Below, one piece after another: positions 7,052 through 16,083 of a stretch of 64,000 nucleotides of DNA. The notes beneath the pieces were generated by a model that worked only from the letters and a program-made list of their open reading frames with translations, searched no databases and had not been told where the DNA came from. Position numbers and translations under genes: made by a program. Within the stretch, counting starts at the first letter, position 1. Each line of letters opens with the position of its first letter. The stretch spans positions 1-64,000 of the forward strand of contig DATJLU010000036.1 in the NCBI GenBank assembly GCA_035509275.1, in the 5' to 3' direction. This DNA is from DAHUYF01 sp035509275. GTDB lineage: Bacteria; Pseudomonadota; Alphaproteobacteria; ATCC43930; CGMCC-115725.

Positions 7052-9358
7052 CTACTCCACGAATTCGGGCGTCTTCGGGGCCTGGGTCTTGGGCGTGCCG
7101 GGCTGCTCGATGAAGGTGAAGGCGAGCTTGTCGTCTTCCTTCCGCACCCGCACGATGCCGCCTCGCTGCAGCCGGCCGAACAACAGCTCTTCGGCCAGCG
7201 GCTTCTTGACGTGCTCCTGGATGATGCGGGCCAAGGGCCGCGCGCCGAACAGCTTGTCGTAGCCTTTCTCGGCGAGCCACTGGCGCGCCGAATCCTCGAG
7301 TTCGATGGTGACCTGGCGGTCGGCCAATTGCTCCTCGAGCTGGAGGATGAATTTGTCGACGACGCGGCTGATCGTTTCGGGCGCCAAGGGCGAGAACGAG
7401 ATCACGGCGTCCAGGCGATTGCGGAATTCTGGCGTGAAGAGGCGGTTGATCGCCTCCTCGTCGTCGCCGACGCGCACGTCGGAACCGAAGCCGATCGCCG
7501 CCTTCGCCATGTCCGCAGCGCCCGCATTCGTCGTCATGATCAGGATCACGTTGCGGAAATCCACCGTCTTGCCGTTATGGTCGGTGAGCTTGCCGTAATC
7601 CATGATCTGAAGCAGGATGTTGAACAGGTCGGGATGCGCCTTCTCGATCTCGTCCAGCAGCAGCACGCTGTGCGGATGCTGGTCGATCGCATCGGTCAGA
7701 AGACCGCCCTGGTCGAACCCGACATAGCCCGGAGGCGCGCCGATGAGGCGCGAGACGGTGTGGCGCTCCATGTATTCCGACATGTCGAAGCGCGTGATCT
7801 CGATCCCGAGCGTCCGGGCGAGTTGCCGCGCCACCTCGGTCTTGCCGACGCCGGTCGGACCGGAGAAGAGATAGGAACCGATCGGCTTTTCCGCATCGCG
7901 CAAGCCGGCGCGGGCGAGCTTGATCGCGGCGGTCAGCTCGTGGATCGCCTTGTCCTGGCCGAACACCATGGTCTTCAGGTCGCGTTCCAGATTCTTCAGT
8001 ATCTCCTTGTCGTCGCGCGAGACGCTCTTGGGCGGGATGCGCGCCATGGTCGCGACCACCGCCTCGACCTCGCGGTGGGTGATGGTCTTGCGGCGGCGAT
8101 TCTCGGGGAGCAGCATCTGCGCCGCGCCCACCTCGTCGATCACGTCGATCGCCTTGTCCGGCAGCTTGCGGTCGCCGATATAGCGATGCGAAAGCTCGAC
8201 CGCGGCGCGCAGCGCCTCGCCCGTGTAGCGCACCTTGTGATGGCGCTCGTAATAGGGCTTGAGCCCGCGCAGTATCTTGACGCTGTCCTCGACCGTGGGC
8301 TCGTTAATGTCGATCTTCTGGAAGCGGCGAACGAGAGCGCGATCCTTCTCGAAATAGTTGCGATATTCCTTGTAGGTGGTCGAACCGATGCAGCGGATGG
8401 CGCCGCTGGCGAGAGCCGGCTTCAGCAGGTTCGACGCGTCCATCGCGCCGCCGCTGGTGGCGCCGGCGCCGATCACGGTGTGGATCTCGTCGATGAACAG
8501 CACCGCGCCCGGCATCGCCTCGAGCTCGCTCAACACCGCCTTGAGCCGCTCCTCGAAATCGCCGCGATAGCGCGTCCCGGCGAGAAGGGCACCCATGTCG
8601 AGGGCGTAGATCGTGGCGTTGAGCAGCACCTCCGGCACTTCTTTCTGCACGATGCGGCGCGCCAGGCCTTCGGCGATCGCCGTCTTGCCGACGCCGGGGT
8701 CGCCGACATAGAGCGGGTTGTTCTTGGAGCGCCGGCACAGGATCTGGATGGTGCGGTCGACCTCGGATTCGCGGCCGATGAGCGGATCGATCTTGCCGTT
8801 TTTGGCCTTCTTGTTGAGGTTGACGCAGTAGGCGTCGAGCGCGTCATGGCCGCGCTTCTGCTGCTTCTCGTTGCCGCGCTCCTCCTCGTCCGCGCCTTGC
8901 ACGCGGCGGGTCTCGGAGCGGCCGGGCGCCTTGGCGATGCCGTGCGAGATGTAGTTGACGGCATCGAAGCGCGTCATGTCCTGCTCCTGCAGGAAATAGA
9001 CGGCATGGCTCTCGCGCTCGGCAAACATGGCGACGAGGACGTTGGCGCCGGTCACCTCCTCGCGACCGGAGGATTGGACGTGGATCGCGGCGCGCTGCAG
9101 CACGCGCTGAAAGCTCGCGGTCGGCTTCGCGTCCTCGACATGGGTCGAGACCAGGTTGACCAGCTCGTTGTCGACGTAGCCCAGCAGATCCCGGCGCAGC
9201 TTCTCGAGATCGACCGTGCAGGCGCGGAGCACCGCCACCGCGTCCTGATCTTCGGTCAGGGCCAACAGAAGGTGCTCGAGCGTCGCGTATTCGTGGCGCC
9301 GCTCATTGGCATAAGCGAGGGCCCGATGCAGCGTCTTTTCAAGGTTGCGCGAGAGCAT
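7052..9358 (-). CDS. clpA: ATP-dependent Clp protease ATP-binding subunit ClpA
   Basis: A 768-residue Hsp100 unfoldase that feeds substrates to the ClpP peptidase. In order: the Clp_N double repeat (1-145), AAA+ module 1 with Walker A GDPGVGKT (219-226) and Walker B LFIDEIHTVIGAG, then AAA+ module 2 with GPTGVGKTE, LLLDEIEKAHPD and the GYVG pore loop. There is no middle coiled coil, which separates ClpA from ClpB/ClpC. The C-terminal region carries the usual D2 small domain and a charged tail. It lies 42 bases downstream of clpS, its adaptor, and is presumably cotranscribed with it. Its 3' end converges on the mazF remnant with a 10-base gap. Confidence 0.97.
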   Translation of the reverse strand: MLSRNLEKTLHRALAYANERRHEYATLEHLLLALTEDQDAVAVLRACTVDLEKLRRDLLGYVDNELVNLVSTHVEDAKPTASFQRVLQRAAIHVQSSGREEVTGANVLVAMFAERESHAVYFLQEQDMTRFDAVNYISHGIAKAPGRSETRRVQGADEEERGNEKQQKRGHDALDAYCVNLNKKAKNGKIDPLIGRESEVDRTIQILCRRSKNNPLYVGDPGVGKTAIAEGLARRIVQKEVPEVLLNATIYALDMGALLAGTRYRGDFEERLKAVLSELEAMPGAVLFIDEIHTVIGAGATSGGAMDASNLLKPALASGAIRCIGSTTYKEYRNYFEKDRALVRRFQKIDINEPTVEDSVKILRGLKPYYERHHKVRYTGEALRAAVELSHRYIGDRKLPDKAIDVIDEVGAAQMLLPENRRRKTITHREVEAVVATMARIPPKSVSRDDKEILKNLERDLKTMVFGQDKAIHELTAAIKLARAGLRDAEKPIGSYLFSGPTGVGKTEVARQLARTLGIEITRFDMSEYMERHTVSRLIGAPPGYVGFDQGGLLTDAIDQHPHSVLLLDEIEKAHPDLFNILLQIMDYGKLTDHNGKTVDFRNVILIMTTNAGAADMAKAAIGFGSDVRVGDDEEAINRLFTPEFRNRLDAVISFSPLAPETISRVVDKFILQLEEQLADRQVTIELEDSARQWLAEKGYDKLFGARPLARIIQEHVKKPLAEELLFGRLQRGGIVRVRKEDDKLAFTFIEQPGTPKTQAPKTPEFVE

Positions 9359-9400
9359 CTACGCCTGATCCTTTTATGGTTCCCAACAGGGCTTTCCGTA

Positions 9401-9814
9401 TCAGTCTTTTTCCAAGGTGCATTGCAGCGGGTGTTGATGTTGCCGGGCGAAATCCATCACTTGGGTCACCTTGGTCTCGGCGACTTCGTAGGTGTAGACG
9501 CCGCAGATGCCGACGCCGCGGCGGTGGACGTGCAGCATGATGCGCGTCGCTTCCTCCCGGTTCTTGTTGAAGAACCGCTCCAGGATGTGAACGACGAACT
9601 CCATGGGCGTGTAGTCGTCGTTCAACATCAGGACCTTGTACATCGACGGCTTCTTCGTCTTCGGCTTCGCCTTGACGATGACGCCAGTGGCTGGTCCCTC
9701 GCCACCGTTCCGCTTCTCGACGTCGCTCATCTCCGGCCGATCACGATACGGGTCCGTGCGCCCCATCCTTCCCATGATATTGGGTTCATCGATCCAGGGG
9801 AAAGCCCTTTCCAT
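9401..9814 (-). CDS. clpS: ClpA adaptor ClpS
   Basis: ClpS delivers N-degron substrates to ClpAP. The conserved core is complete: KPSMYKVLMLNDDYTPMEFV (N-degron pocket), ERFFNKNREEATRIMLHVH, GVGICGVYTYEVAETKV and the end RQHQHPLQCTLEKD. The N-terminal extension is poorly conserved, so the start is uncertain: ATG 9814 follows GCGAGGAG at short spacing (137 residues), while ATG 9730 (MSDVEKRN, 109 residues) is nearest to the usual family length but has GGAG directly against the start. It forms an operon with clpA. Confidence 0.95.
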   Translation of the reverse strand: MERAFPWIDEPNIMGRMGRTDPYRDRPEMSDVEKRNGGEGPATGVIVKAKPKTKKPSMYKVLMLNDDYTPMEFVVHILERFFNKNREEATRIMLHVHRRGVGICGVYTYEVAETKVTQVMDFARQHQHPLQCTLEKD

Positions 9815-9950
9815 GACTCCTCGCCGACTCTTCACGCCAAGTTGGGACCGGCTCGCCCTGAACCCGGGCGCGCGAACCCCGCTTGCGGATGCCTGCGACA
9901 GAGTGTAGCAGACGCATGGTTAACGCTCGGAAAAGGCGCTCGCGATCAAA

Positions 9951-9977
9951 GAAAAACCCGGCCGCGAAGCCGGGTTT
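9951..9977 (-). terminator. Intrinsic terminator of the phasin gene
   Basis: On the minus strand AAACCCGGC / GCCGGGTTT forms a 9-bp stem with a six-base loop, running into TTTTTC. It lies 27 bases beyond the phasin stop and separates that gene from clpS. Confidence 0.8.
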
Positions 9978-10003
9978 CCAACGACTCGCCGCCGCGGCTC
10001 CGG

Positions 10004-10456
10004 TCAGCCCGCGTGCGGGCGCGACAAGCTGTGGATCGTCGCTTCGACCCGGCCGCCGAGCGGCGCGAGCGCCTCGTTGGCGACCTTGACGCTCATCTCC
10101 GAGAGCTTGGCCGAGCGCTCGATCAGCCGCTCGAGATTGGCCTTGGCGAATTCGGAGTTGAGCTGGAAGACGTCTTCCAGGGTCTTCGCGCCGAGCAGCG
10201 CCGTCGCCGTCTCGGCCGCCTGCTCGAAGGAGCGCCGCGCATAGAGGATGACCTCCTTGCCGATCGCCTCGAGGCCTTCGGAAAGCACGGCATTGGCGCG
10301 CAGCACCGCGGCAAAATTCTCCCGGCCGAGATCGGCCAGCTGGTCATAGCCCGCGAACAGCGCCGCCGTCGCTTCGCCATTGGCTTGCTTGGTCGTCGCC
10401 ACCGCGCTTGTCTTGGGCGTCGCCACCGCGCTTGTCGGCTTCTTCGTCTTCGCCAT
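10004..10456 (-). CDS. Phasin family protein
   Basis: A 150-residue, almost wholly alpha-helical protein of the Phasin_2 type (PF09361), which coats polyhydroxyalkanoate granules or acts as a stress-linked helical chaperone. After a Lys/Ala/Thr-rich N-terminus (residues 1-30) come amphipathic helices with typical phasin sequence: FAGYDQLADLGRENFAAVLR, ANAVLSEGLEAIGKEVILYAR, TLEDVFQLNSEFAKANLERL. The frame is open up to 10543, but ATG 10456 has GGGAG eight bases upstream and is preferred. It has its own promoter candidate and terminator, so it is likely monocistronic. No phaC or phaR is visible in the window. Confidence 0.9.
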   Translation of the reverse strand: MAKTKKPTSAVATPKTSAVATTKQANGEATAALFAGYDQLADLGRENFAAVLRANAVLSEGLEAIGKEVILYARRSFEQAAETATALLGAKTLEDVFQLNSEFAKANLERLIERSAKLSEMSVKVANEALAPLGGRVEATIHSLSRPHAG

Positions 10457-10521
10457 CACTGATACTCCCATCGCCACGCCCGGCACGTGGCCAGGGCGAG
10501 CATACCGCAACGCAACACGGC

Positions 10522-10550
10522 TTATATGGCACAACCATGCCAATAATCAA
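10522..10550 (-). promoter_or_regulatory. Candidate phasin promoter with inverted repeat in the spacer
   Basis: On the minus strand TTGATT (10550-10545) and ATATAA (10527-10522) are separated by exactly 17 bp. The spacer and its edges hold the inverted repeat TGGCA-N6-TGCCA, which could be an operator. The hexamers are seen; regulation, for example by a PhaR-type repressor, is only a suggestion. Confidence 0.4.
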
Positions 10551-10773
10551 GTAATATGTGTGCGTCGCAACAAAAGTGCCTTGCGGCGGAGACAGGAGCT
10601 GCCAGCGGTTGCGAGCGCGCCGCGCGAGGGCGGCGATGGAACGCTCTGCCGATCGGCGACGTTCTCCACTGCCGGTTTCATCGCGCGGAGCGAGCGGAAA
10701 TCGCCACGTCCGTCGCACTTGGGAGCGGCTGTCGCGACCATGGAAAAATGTTCGTGGCGCGTCACAGAAAACC

Positions 10774-10802
10774 TGGACAAGGACTCCATGGTTTTTTAAT
10801 CT
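10774..10802 (+). promoter_or_regulatory. Candidate promoter of the carboxypeptidase gene
   Basis: TGGACA (10774-10779) and TAATCT (10797-10802) lie 17 bp apart, about 50 bases upstream of the GTG start at 10852. Apart from this and the divergent phasin promoter, I see nothing certain in the roughly 395-base intergenic stretch 10457-10851. Confidence 0.35.
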
Positions 10803-10851
10803 CTCTTTGATTGAATCCTATCCCTGGTTTCGGGGGGATTGGGGGAGAACA

Positions 10852-12117
10852 GTGAGAAGTTTAATCGTGCGCGGTGCCCTTCGTCGTTTCGTCTTGTTAA
10901 GACTGTCGATCGCTCTGGCTGCCGCGCTGTTTCTCCTGGCCCCGCCGCTCGCAATCGCGAAGACCGAATCCTACATCGTTATCGACGCCGGCACCGGCAA
11001 GACGCTCGCCGAGAGCAACGCCGATGCGCCGGCGCATCCCGCGTCGCTCACCAAGATGATGACGCTGTACTTGCTGTTCGACGCTCTCGAAAAAGGAAAA
11101 GTGACGCTCGATACCCCGTTTACGGTTTCCCGCTGGGCCGCGTCGCAAGCTCCTTCCAAGCTCAATCTGGTCGCCGGCCAGACGGTCCCGGTGCGCGATC
11201 TCATCCTCGGCATCGTCACCAAGTCGGCGAATGACGCCGCGGTTACCATCGCCGAGAATCTCGGGGGCAGCGAGCCCGCTTTCGCCGAGATGATGACGGC
11301 GAAGGCGCACGCCCTGGGCATGACGCACACCTTCTATCGCGACGCGTCGGGGTTGCCCAATTCGGGGCAGCTTACAACCGCACGTGACCTCGCCAAGATG
11401 GCGCTGGCGCTCTATCGTGATTTTCCGAAGGAATACCACTACTTCGCGACCGAAGAGTTCACCTATAACGGCGTCCACTTCGTCACGCACAACCACCTCA
11501 TGGAGAGCTTCCAGGGGATGGACGGCATCAAGACCGGCTACATCCGCGCCTCGGGCTTCAATCTCGCCGCCTCGGCGGTGCGCGACAACCGCCGGCTGAT
11601 CGGCATCGTCCTGGGCGGCGATACGGCCCATGCACGCGACCTCGAGATGGCCCGCCTGCTCAACACCGCCTTTGCCGGCCAGTCGGCTCCGCCGGTCATG
11701 ACCGCGGAGGCGACGGACGACGCCGACCAGCAGCCCTCGCTGACCCGTCGGGCGGCCCACACCCTGGCGGCGCTTTCGCCGGTGGCACGTGCCGAAGCGG
11801 CGACGCCGGCCCGGGTCCGCCATGTGCGCCACGAAGCGGCCGACCATTGGAGCATCCAGGTCGGCGCCTTTGCCCAGCAAACCGCCGCCGAGAAGGCCGG
11901 CGCTGTCGCCTTGGCGAAGCTCCCGGCCAAGGGCCGCACCGTCCAGGTGCTGTCGCCCGGTCAGAGCGAGCGCTACTACCGCGCCCGCATCGTCAGCTTC
12001 TCCGAGCGCGACGCCGAAAGGGCATGCCGCGCGCTCCACAAGAAGCATCTGCAATGCGCCGTCATCGCGCCGGGCCCGACGCAACAGATGGCGGCCGCTC
12101 CCAGCCATCGCGGCTGA
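10852..12117 (+). CDS. D-alanyl-D-alanine carboxypeptidase (PBP5/6 family) with SPOR domain
   Basis: A 421-residue periplasmic serine peptidase that trims the terminal D-Ala from peptidoglycan stem peptides. An N-terminal basic and hydrophobic signal (residues 1-35) precedes the peptidase S11 domain with all three motifs: S-L-T-K with Ser65, S-A-N at 125-127, and K-T-G at 227-229. A linker of about 70 residues leads to a C-terminal SPOR domain (from about 333, WSIQVGAFAQQTAAEKA), which binds glycan strands lacking stem peptides at the division site. The frame extends upstream, but GTG 10852 has GGGGGAG four bases before it and precedes the signal peptide, so it is chosen. The fusion is typical of alphaproteobacteria. 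Confidence 0.95.
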   Translation: MRSLIVRGALRRFVLLRLSIALAAALFLLAPPLAIAKTESYIVIDAGTGKTLAESNADAPAHPASLTKMMTLYLLFDALEKGKVTLDTPFTVSRWAASQAPSKLNLVAGQTVPVRDLILGIVTKSANDAAVTIAENLGGSEPAFAEMMTAKAHALGMTHTFYRDASGLPNSGQLTTARDLAKMALALYRDFPKEYHYFATEEFTYNGVHFVTHNHLMESFQGMDGIKTGYIRASGFNLAASAVRDNRRLIGIVLGGDTAHARDLEMARLLNTAFAGQSAPPVMTAEATDDADQQPSLTRRAAHTLAALSPVARAEAATPARVRHVRHEAADHWSIQVGAFAQQTAAEKAGAVALAKLPAKGRTVQVLSPGQSERYYRARIVSFSERDAERACRALHKKHLQCAVIAPGPTQQMAAAPSHRG

Positions 12118-12158
12118 GCTAGCGCTCCTGTAACGGCTTAGACGCTGCTAGTAGCGGC

Positions 12159-13559
12159 CTAGAAGCTCGGCGGCACGATGCCGCTGGCAGCGAGCTGCTC
12201 GGAGAGCAGCGCCTTCAGCCGGCCGAGCCCCGCCTCGTCGCGCGCCTCGGCGCGGGCGACGAGAACATCCTGCGTGTTGGACGCGCGCAGCAGCCACCAG
12301 CCATCGTCGGTGCGGACACGCACGCCATCGATGTCCGACATATCGGCGCCGGCGCGCTGCAAGCGTTCGCGCACTTCGGTGATGACAGCGAATTTGCGCG
12401 TCTCGGCGCAGGGAAAGCGCAGCTCCGGCGTATTCACCACCGGCGGCAGGCGGTCGCGCAGCTCGGCAAGACTCTCGCTGCTGCGGCCCAGGATGCCGAG
12501 CAGCCGCACGGCGGCGTAAAGCGCATCGTCGTAGCCGTAATAGCGGTCGGCATAGAAGATATGGCCGCTCATCTCACCGGCCAGCGGAGCGCGGATCTCG
12601 GCCATCTTGGTCTTGATCAGGGAGTGGCCGGTCCGCCACATCAGCGGCGTGCCGCCGAGGCGCGCAATCTCGTCGAACAGGACCTGGCTCGCCTTGACGT
12701 CGGCGATGATCGTCGCCCCCGGCGTCAAGCGGATGATGTCGCCGGCAAGCATGACCATGAACTGATCGCCCCAAAGGATGCGACCCTTGCCGTCGATGAC
12801 GCCGATGCGGTCGCCGTCACCGTCGAAGGCAATGCCGAGATCGCAGCCGCGCTCGAGCACCGCTTGCCGCAGCTGGACCAGATTCTTCACTTCGGTCGGA
12901 TCCGGATGATGCGCGGGAAAGCGGCCATCGATGGTCTCGTTGAGCAGCTCATGCCGGCCCGGCAGGCGCGCGACCAGGCGCTGCAACACCTCACCGGTTG
13001 CGCCGTTGCCGGCATCCCAGGCGATGTGGAGCGGCCGCACGCCGTCGTAGTCGACGAGGAGACGCGCGACATAGGCGTCGATCACCTCGCGCTCGGCGGC
13101 GCCGCCGCGGCGCGCCGCCGGCGCCGGCGGCGCCGCGGCCACCCGGCCGAGGCGCTGAATCTCTGGGCCGAAGAACGGCTTCTTGCCGAGCATCAGCTTG
13201 AAGCCGTTGTAGTCCGCGGGATTGTGCGAGCCGGTCACCATCAGCCCGCCATCGACATCGAGCGTGTTGACGGCGAAATAGAGCATCGGCGTCGGGCCCA
13301 ACCCGATGCGCAACGACTCGACGCCGCCTTCGGCCAGACCCTCGACCAGCGCCGCTTCGAGCGCCGGCGAGCTGAGCCGGCCGTCACGGCCGACAGCGAC
13401 GCGCTTGCCACCGGACTCTTGCACGATCGCAGCGAAGGCGCGGCCGATGGCGCGCGCGTCGGCCGGGTCGAGGGTTTCACCGACCACGCCGCGGATGTCG
13501 TATTCGCGCAGGATCGTCGGGTTCAGCAGGCGACCGCTCTCGGCGTCGGCGCCGCTCAT
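12159..13559 (-). CDS. Phosphomannomutase/phosphoglucomutase
   Basis: A 466-residue alpha-D-phosphohexomutase (AlgC/ManB type) interconverting hexose 6- and 1-phosphates. The phosphoserine loop TGSHNPADYNG, the metal site DGDGDRIGV, the sugar-binding GEMSGHIFYADRYYGYDD and the C-terminal phosphate-binding RASNTQD are all present. The ATG at 13559 has GAGGGA eight bases upstream, and the start lies 19 bases after the galU stop, so the two form an operon that links glucose-6-phosphate to UDP-glucose for envelope or storage polysaccharide. It converges with the carboxypeptidase gene on the left. Confidence 0.93.
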   Translation of the reverse strand: MSGADAESGRLLNPTILREYDIRGVVGETLDPADARAIGRAFAAIVQESGGKRVAVGRDGRLSSPALEAALVEGLAEGGVESLRIGLGPTPMLYFAVNTLDVDGGLMVTGSHNPADYNGFKLMLGKKPFFGPEIQRLGRVAAAPPAPAARRGGAAEREVIDAYVARLLVDYDGVRPLHIAWDAGNGATGEVLQRLVARLPGRHELLNETIDGRFPAHHPDPTEVKNLVQLRQAVLERGCDLGIAFDGDGDRIGVIDGKGRILWGDQFMVMLAGDIIRLTPGATIIADVKASQVLFDEIARLGGTPLMWRTGHSLIKTKMAEIRAPLAGEMSGHIFYADRYYGYDDALYAAVRLLGILGRSSESLAELRDRLPPVVNTPELRFPCAETRKFAVITEVRERLQRAGADMSDIDGVRVRTDDGWWLLRASNTQDVLVARAEARDEAGLGRLKALLSEQLAASGIVPPSF

Positions 13560-13578
13560 GGCCAAATCCCTCATAGGC

Positions 13579-14451
13579 TCAGCAATAGCTATCGAGAATC
13601 TTGCGCACGGCCGCAGCCATGTCCGGCCGGGCAAGGGCGAAGGCGATATTCGCCTGGAGAAAACCGACCTTGTCGCCGCAATCGAAGCGCGTGCCGTCGA
13701 AGCGCAGCCCGTGGAAGGGCTTGTTGCCGTGGATCAGCTCGGCCAGCGCGTCGGTGAGCTGGATCTCGTTTCCGGCGCCGCGGCCGATGCGGGCGAGATG
13801 GTCGAAAACCTCGGGCTCGAGGATGTAGCGGCCGATGATGCTGAGATTGGAGGGTGCTGTCGCCGGGTCGGGTTTCTCGACGACGCCCTTAACGTTAACG
13901 AGCCTGCCCTCCTCGCCTTCGATATCGAGGATGCCGTAACGGTTGGTGTGCTCACGCGGCACTTCCATGACCGCCACCATGCTGCCCTCGGCGCCATTCT
14001 GCGCCTCAATCATCTGCTTGAGGCAAGGCGTGTCGGCGAGGATGAGGTCGTCGGCCAGCAGCACCGCGAAAGGCTCGTCGCCGATGAGGTTGCGCGCACA
14101 CCAGACGGCGTGGCCGAGGCCCAGCGGCACTTGCTGGCGGGTATAAGCGACCTGCCCGGGCTGCGGCATCCAGGAATTGAGCGCCGCGATTTGCGCTTCT
14201 TTGCTGCGCTCCCGAAGCGTCGTCTCGAGCTCATAGGAATGATCGAAATGGTCCTCGATCGCGGTCTTGGAGCGTCCGGTAACGAAGATGAACTCCTCAA
14301 TTCCGGCGGCCTGCGCTTCTTCCACCGCGTATTGAATGAGCGGCTTGTCTACCACCGGCAGCATTTCCTTAGGCATCGCCTTGGTCGCCGGCAGGAACCG
14401 CGTCCCCAGCCCGCCAACAGGAAAGACCGCCTTGCGAACGCGCTGTGCCAT
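13579..14451 (-). CDS. galU: UTP--glucose-1-phosphate uridylyltransferase
   Basis: A 290-residue nucleotidyltransferase making UDP-glucose from UTP and glucose 1-phosphate. The nucleotide-binding start VFPVGGLGTRFLPATKAMPKEMLPVVDKPLIQY is diagnostic; LADDLI and EKPDPATAPSNLSIIGRYIL follow as in the family. It is the first gene of the galU-pgm operon. The 157-base upstream gap includes an AT-rich patch with TATAAT on the minus strand (14562-14557), a possible -10 without a clear -35. Confidence 0.97.
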   Translation of the reverse strand: MAQRVRKAVFPVGGLGTRFLPATKAMPKEMLPVVDKPLIQYAVEEAQAAGIEEFIFVTGRSKTAIEDHFDHSYELETTLRERSKEAQIAALNSWMPQPGQVAYTRQQVPLGLGHAVWCARNLIGDEPFAVLLADDLILADTPCLKQMIEAQNGAEGSMVAVMEVPREHTNRYGILDIEGEEGRLVNVKGVVEKPDPATAPSNLSIIGRYILEPEVFDHLARIGRGAGNEIQLTDALAELIHGNKPFHGLRFDGTRFDCGDKVGFLQANIAFALARPDMAAAVRKILDSYC

Positions 14452-14608
14452 ATAAATGTCTCTTCGTCGATGGAGGGAGCGTGTTTGGGGAATAACGGAA
14501 AGCCCCAGCCGCTTGTTCCCTCGCAGGGTTACTGCGCGGCCGTCGGTCGCACGCCGATTATATATCAGTTTATAACTTCAGCGCGGCCGACAAGCCAGCG
14601 GCCAGAAC

Positions 14609-15322
14609 TTAGTCGCGCAGTAGTACCTCGCGCGCTCGGTTGATCTGGGCAGCAAGATAGGTCGAACCGCCCTGATCGGGGTGGATCTTCATCATCAGCC
14701 GGTGATAGGCGGCGCGAATCTCCGCCTCACCGGCACCCGCCGCCAAGCCCAGAACGGCGTAGGCCTCCTCGCGCGTCATGGCGTCGCCTGCGCGCCCCGG
14801 GGGTGGTCCTGCCGCCTCGCCGGCCGCGCGCCAGCCCGGCGCGAAGCGGTCGAGATAGGCCTCGAGCAGATGCGCGCCTTGCGCGTCTTCGGCGCGGCAT
14901 GTGCGCCAAAGTTCCACCAACTCGTCCCGTCCGAGCTCGCTCAACTGGCGCCCCTGAAAGCGGCCGCGACGCACGGTGCCGGACATGGTGGCGGTGTCGT
15001 GATCGAGCCGCATGCGCAGATATTCGGTCTCGACCTCCGAGACTTGACCACGCGGCGGCGCCGCGGCCGGGCGGTGCCGGCGCCAATGCAGCCAGCCACG
15101 CAGCAGAATGGGCGCGATGCCGCCGATCTCGGCAAGGCCGAGGCCGAGCCGGCCGCTGGCGACGAGCACGACCAGCAGCAGCGCCGCTACGGTGGCGCCG
15201 ACGGAGATGAGCAGTACGCGCGCGCCGCGGGCCAGCTTCGCGGGATCGGCTTCGACGAAGGCGCGCAGCAGCCAGAGCGCGAGCAACAGCACCAAAACGC
15301 CGAGGCCGAGATAGACGATCAT
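14609..15322 (-). CDS. Membrane-anchored J-domain protein
   Basis: A 237-residue protein with two hydrophobic segments near the N-terminus (residues 1-20 and 35-58), a cytoplasmic middle region, and a C-terminal J domain (about 183-237) with the Hsp70-stimulating H-P-D at 214-216. Topology and the C-terminal J domain resemble the DjlC/Tim14-like group rather than classical DnaJ. It probably recruits DnaK to the inner membrane; the client is unknown. Its ATG overlaps the stop of the VWA gene (ATGA), so the two are translationally coupled. Confidence 0.85.
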   Translation of the reverse strand: MIVYLGLGVLVLLLALWLLRAFVEADPAKLARGARVLLISVGATVAALLLVVLVASGRLGLGLAEIGGIAPILLRGWLHWRRHRPAAAPPRGQVSEVETEYLRMRLDHDTATMSGTVRRGRFQGRQLSELGRDELVELWRTCRAEDAQGAHLLEAYLDRFAPGWRAAGEAAGPPPGRAGDAMTREEAYAVLGLAAGAGEAEIRAAYHRLMMKIHPDQGGSTYLAAQINRAREVLLRD

Positions 15323-16050
15323 CCGCTCTCTGTGCCGCCGATGGCGCCGGCGAGCAGGCGAGCGGCGCCGCCGGCGCGGTTTCCGTAAGCGGTGAGCGCC
15401 GCCCGCCCGCCCGCGGCATAAGCCGCAACCGCGCCGAGCAATTGCCGAAGCTGCTGGGCGCTGGCCGCGTCGAACCTGCCGTAAGCGCCGCCGGAAAGCC
15501 GGGCGATCTGCCGGAAAGCGCTGCCGGCCGTTTCGTCGCCGCCCTCGTGAAACACGAAGATCGGAACCCCCAACAACCCGAGCTCGCCGGCGAGGTGGCT
15601 CAGCTCGTCCAGCTTCTCCTCCATCGCATCGCCAACGAAGACCAGCGCGTTCACCTTCTCCGCCCGCGCCTCGCGCAGCGCGTGCGCGAGCACGCGACCA
15701 ATCTGCGTCTCGCCGCCGACGCAGGAGACACGACGCATGGCACGATGCAGATCCGCGGCGGTGCCAAGCCAGCGGCTCGCTTTGCATTCATGGAAGCCGC
15801 GGTAAAAGACCAGCTGCACGTCGAGCCCGCCGAGCGCCGCTGCCGCCTCGAACATCTCGCCTTGCAGCCGGCAGGCATGGTCCCAGGTGGCCTCGCGGCT
15901 TGCCGTCGCATCGAGCGAAAAGATCAGGCGCCCGCGACCGCTTTCGGGTCGCAACGCCGGCATCGTCTTGACCTGGCGCAGGAACGCCTCGACCTCGGCG
16001 GATTGCCGGTCGGCAGGAAGCTGCTTGTCGCGATCGCGGTCGTTTGCCAT
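15319..16050 (-). CDS. VWA-domain protein
   Basis: A 243-residue soluble protein with a von Willebrand A fold. The metal-ion-dependent adhesion site starts with D-A-T-A-S (DxTxS form) in LIFSLDATASREATWDHA; a conserved GGETQIG supplies the second MIDAS loop, and NALVFVGDAMEE the third. It has no signal peptide. The gene is translationally coupled to a membrane J-domain protein, which suggests that both act in one complex. VWA proteins often pair with AAA+ ATPases, but none is adjacent here. The role is unknown. Confidence 0.85.
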   Translation of the reverse strand: MANDRDRDKQLPADRQSAEVEAFLRQVKTMPALRPESGRGRLIFSLDATASREATWDHACRLQGEMFEAAAALGGLDVQLVFYRGFHECKASRWLGTAADLHRAMRRVSCVGGETQIGRVLAHALREARAEKVNALVFVGDAMEEKLDELSHLAGELGLLGVPIFVFHEGGDETAGSAFRQIARLSGGAYGRFDAASAQQLRQLLGAVAAYAAGGRAALTAYGNRAGGAARLLAGAIGGTESG

Positions 16051-16083
16051 CGACCTATTATATGGGGTGCGCCGCGCCGGCGC

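Noticed and set aside
7211..10462. A 1083-codon plus-strand frame across clpA, clpS and phasin
   Set aside because: It is antisense to three clear genes and spans their intergenic regions. Its composition (Asp/Val/Ala/Arg rich) is that of a shadow frame.
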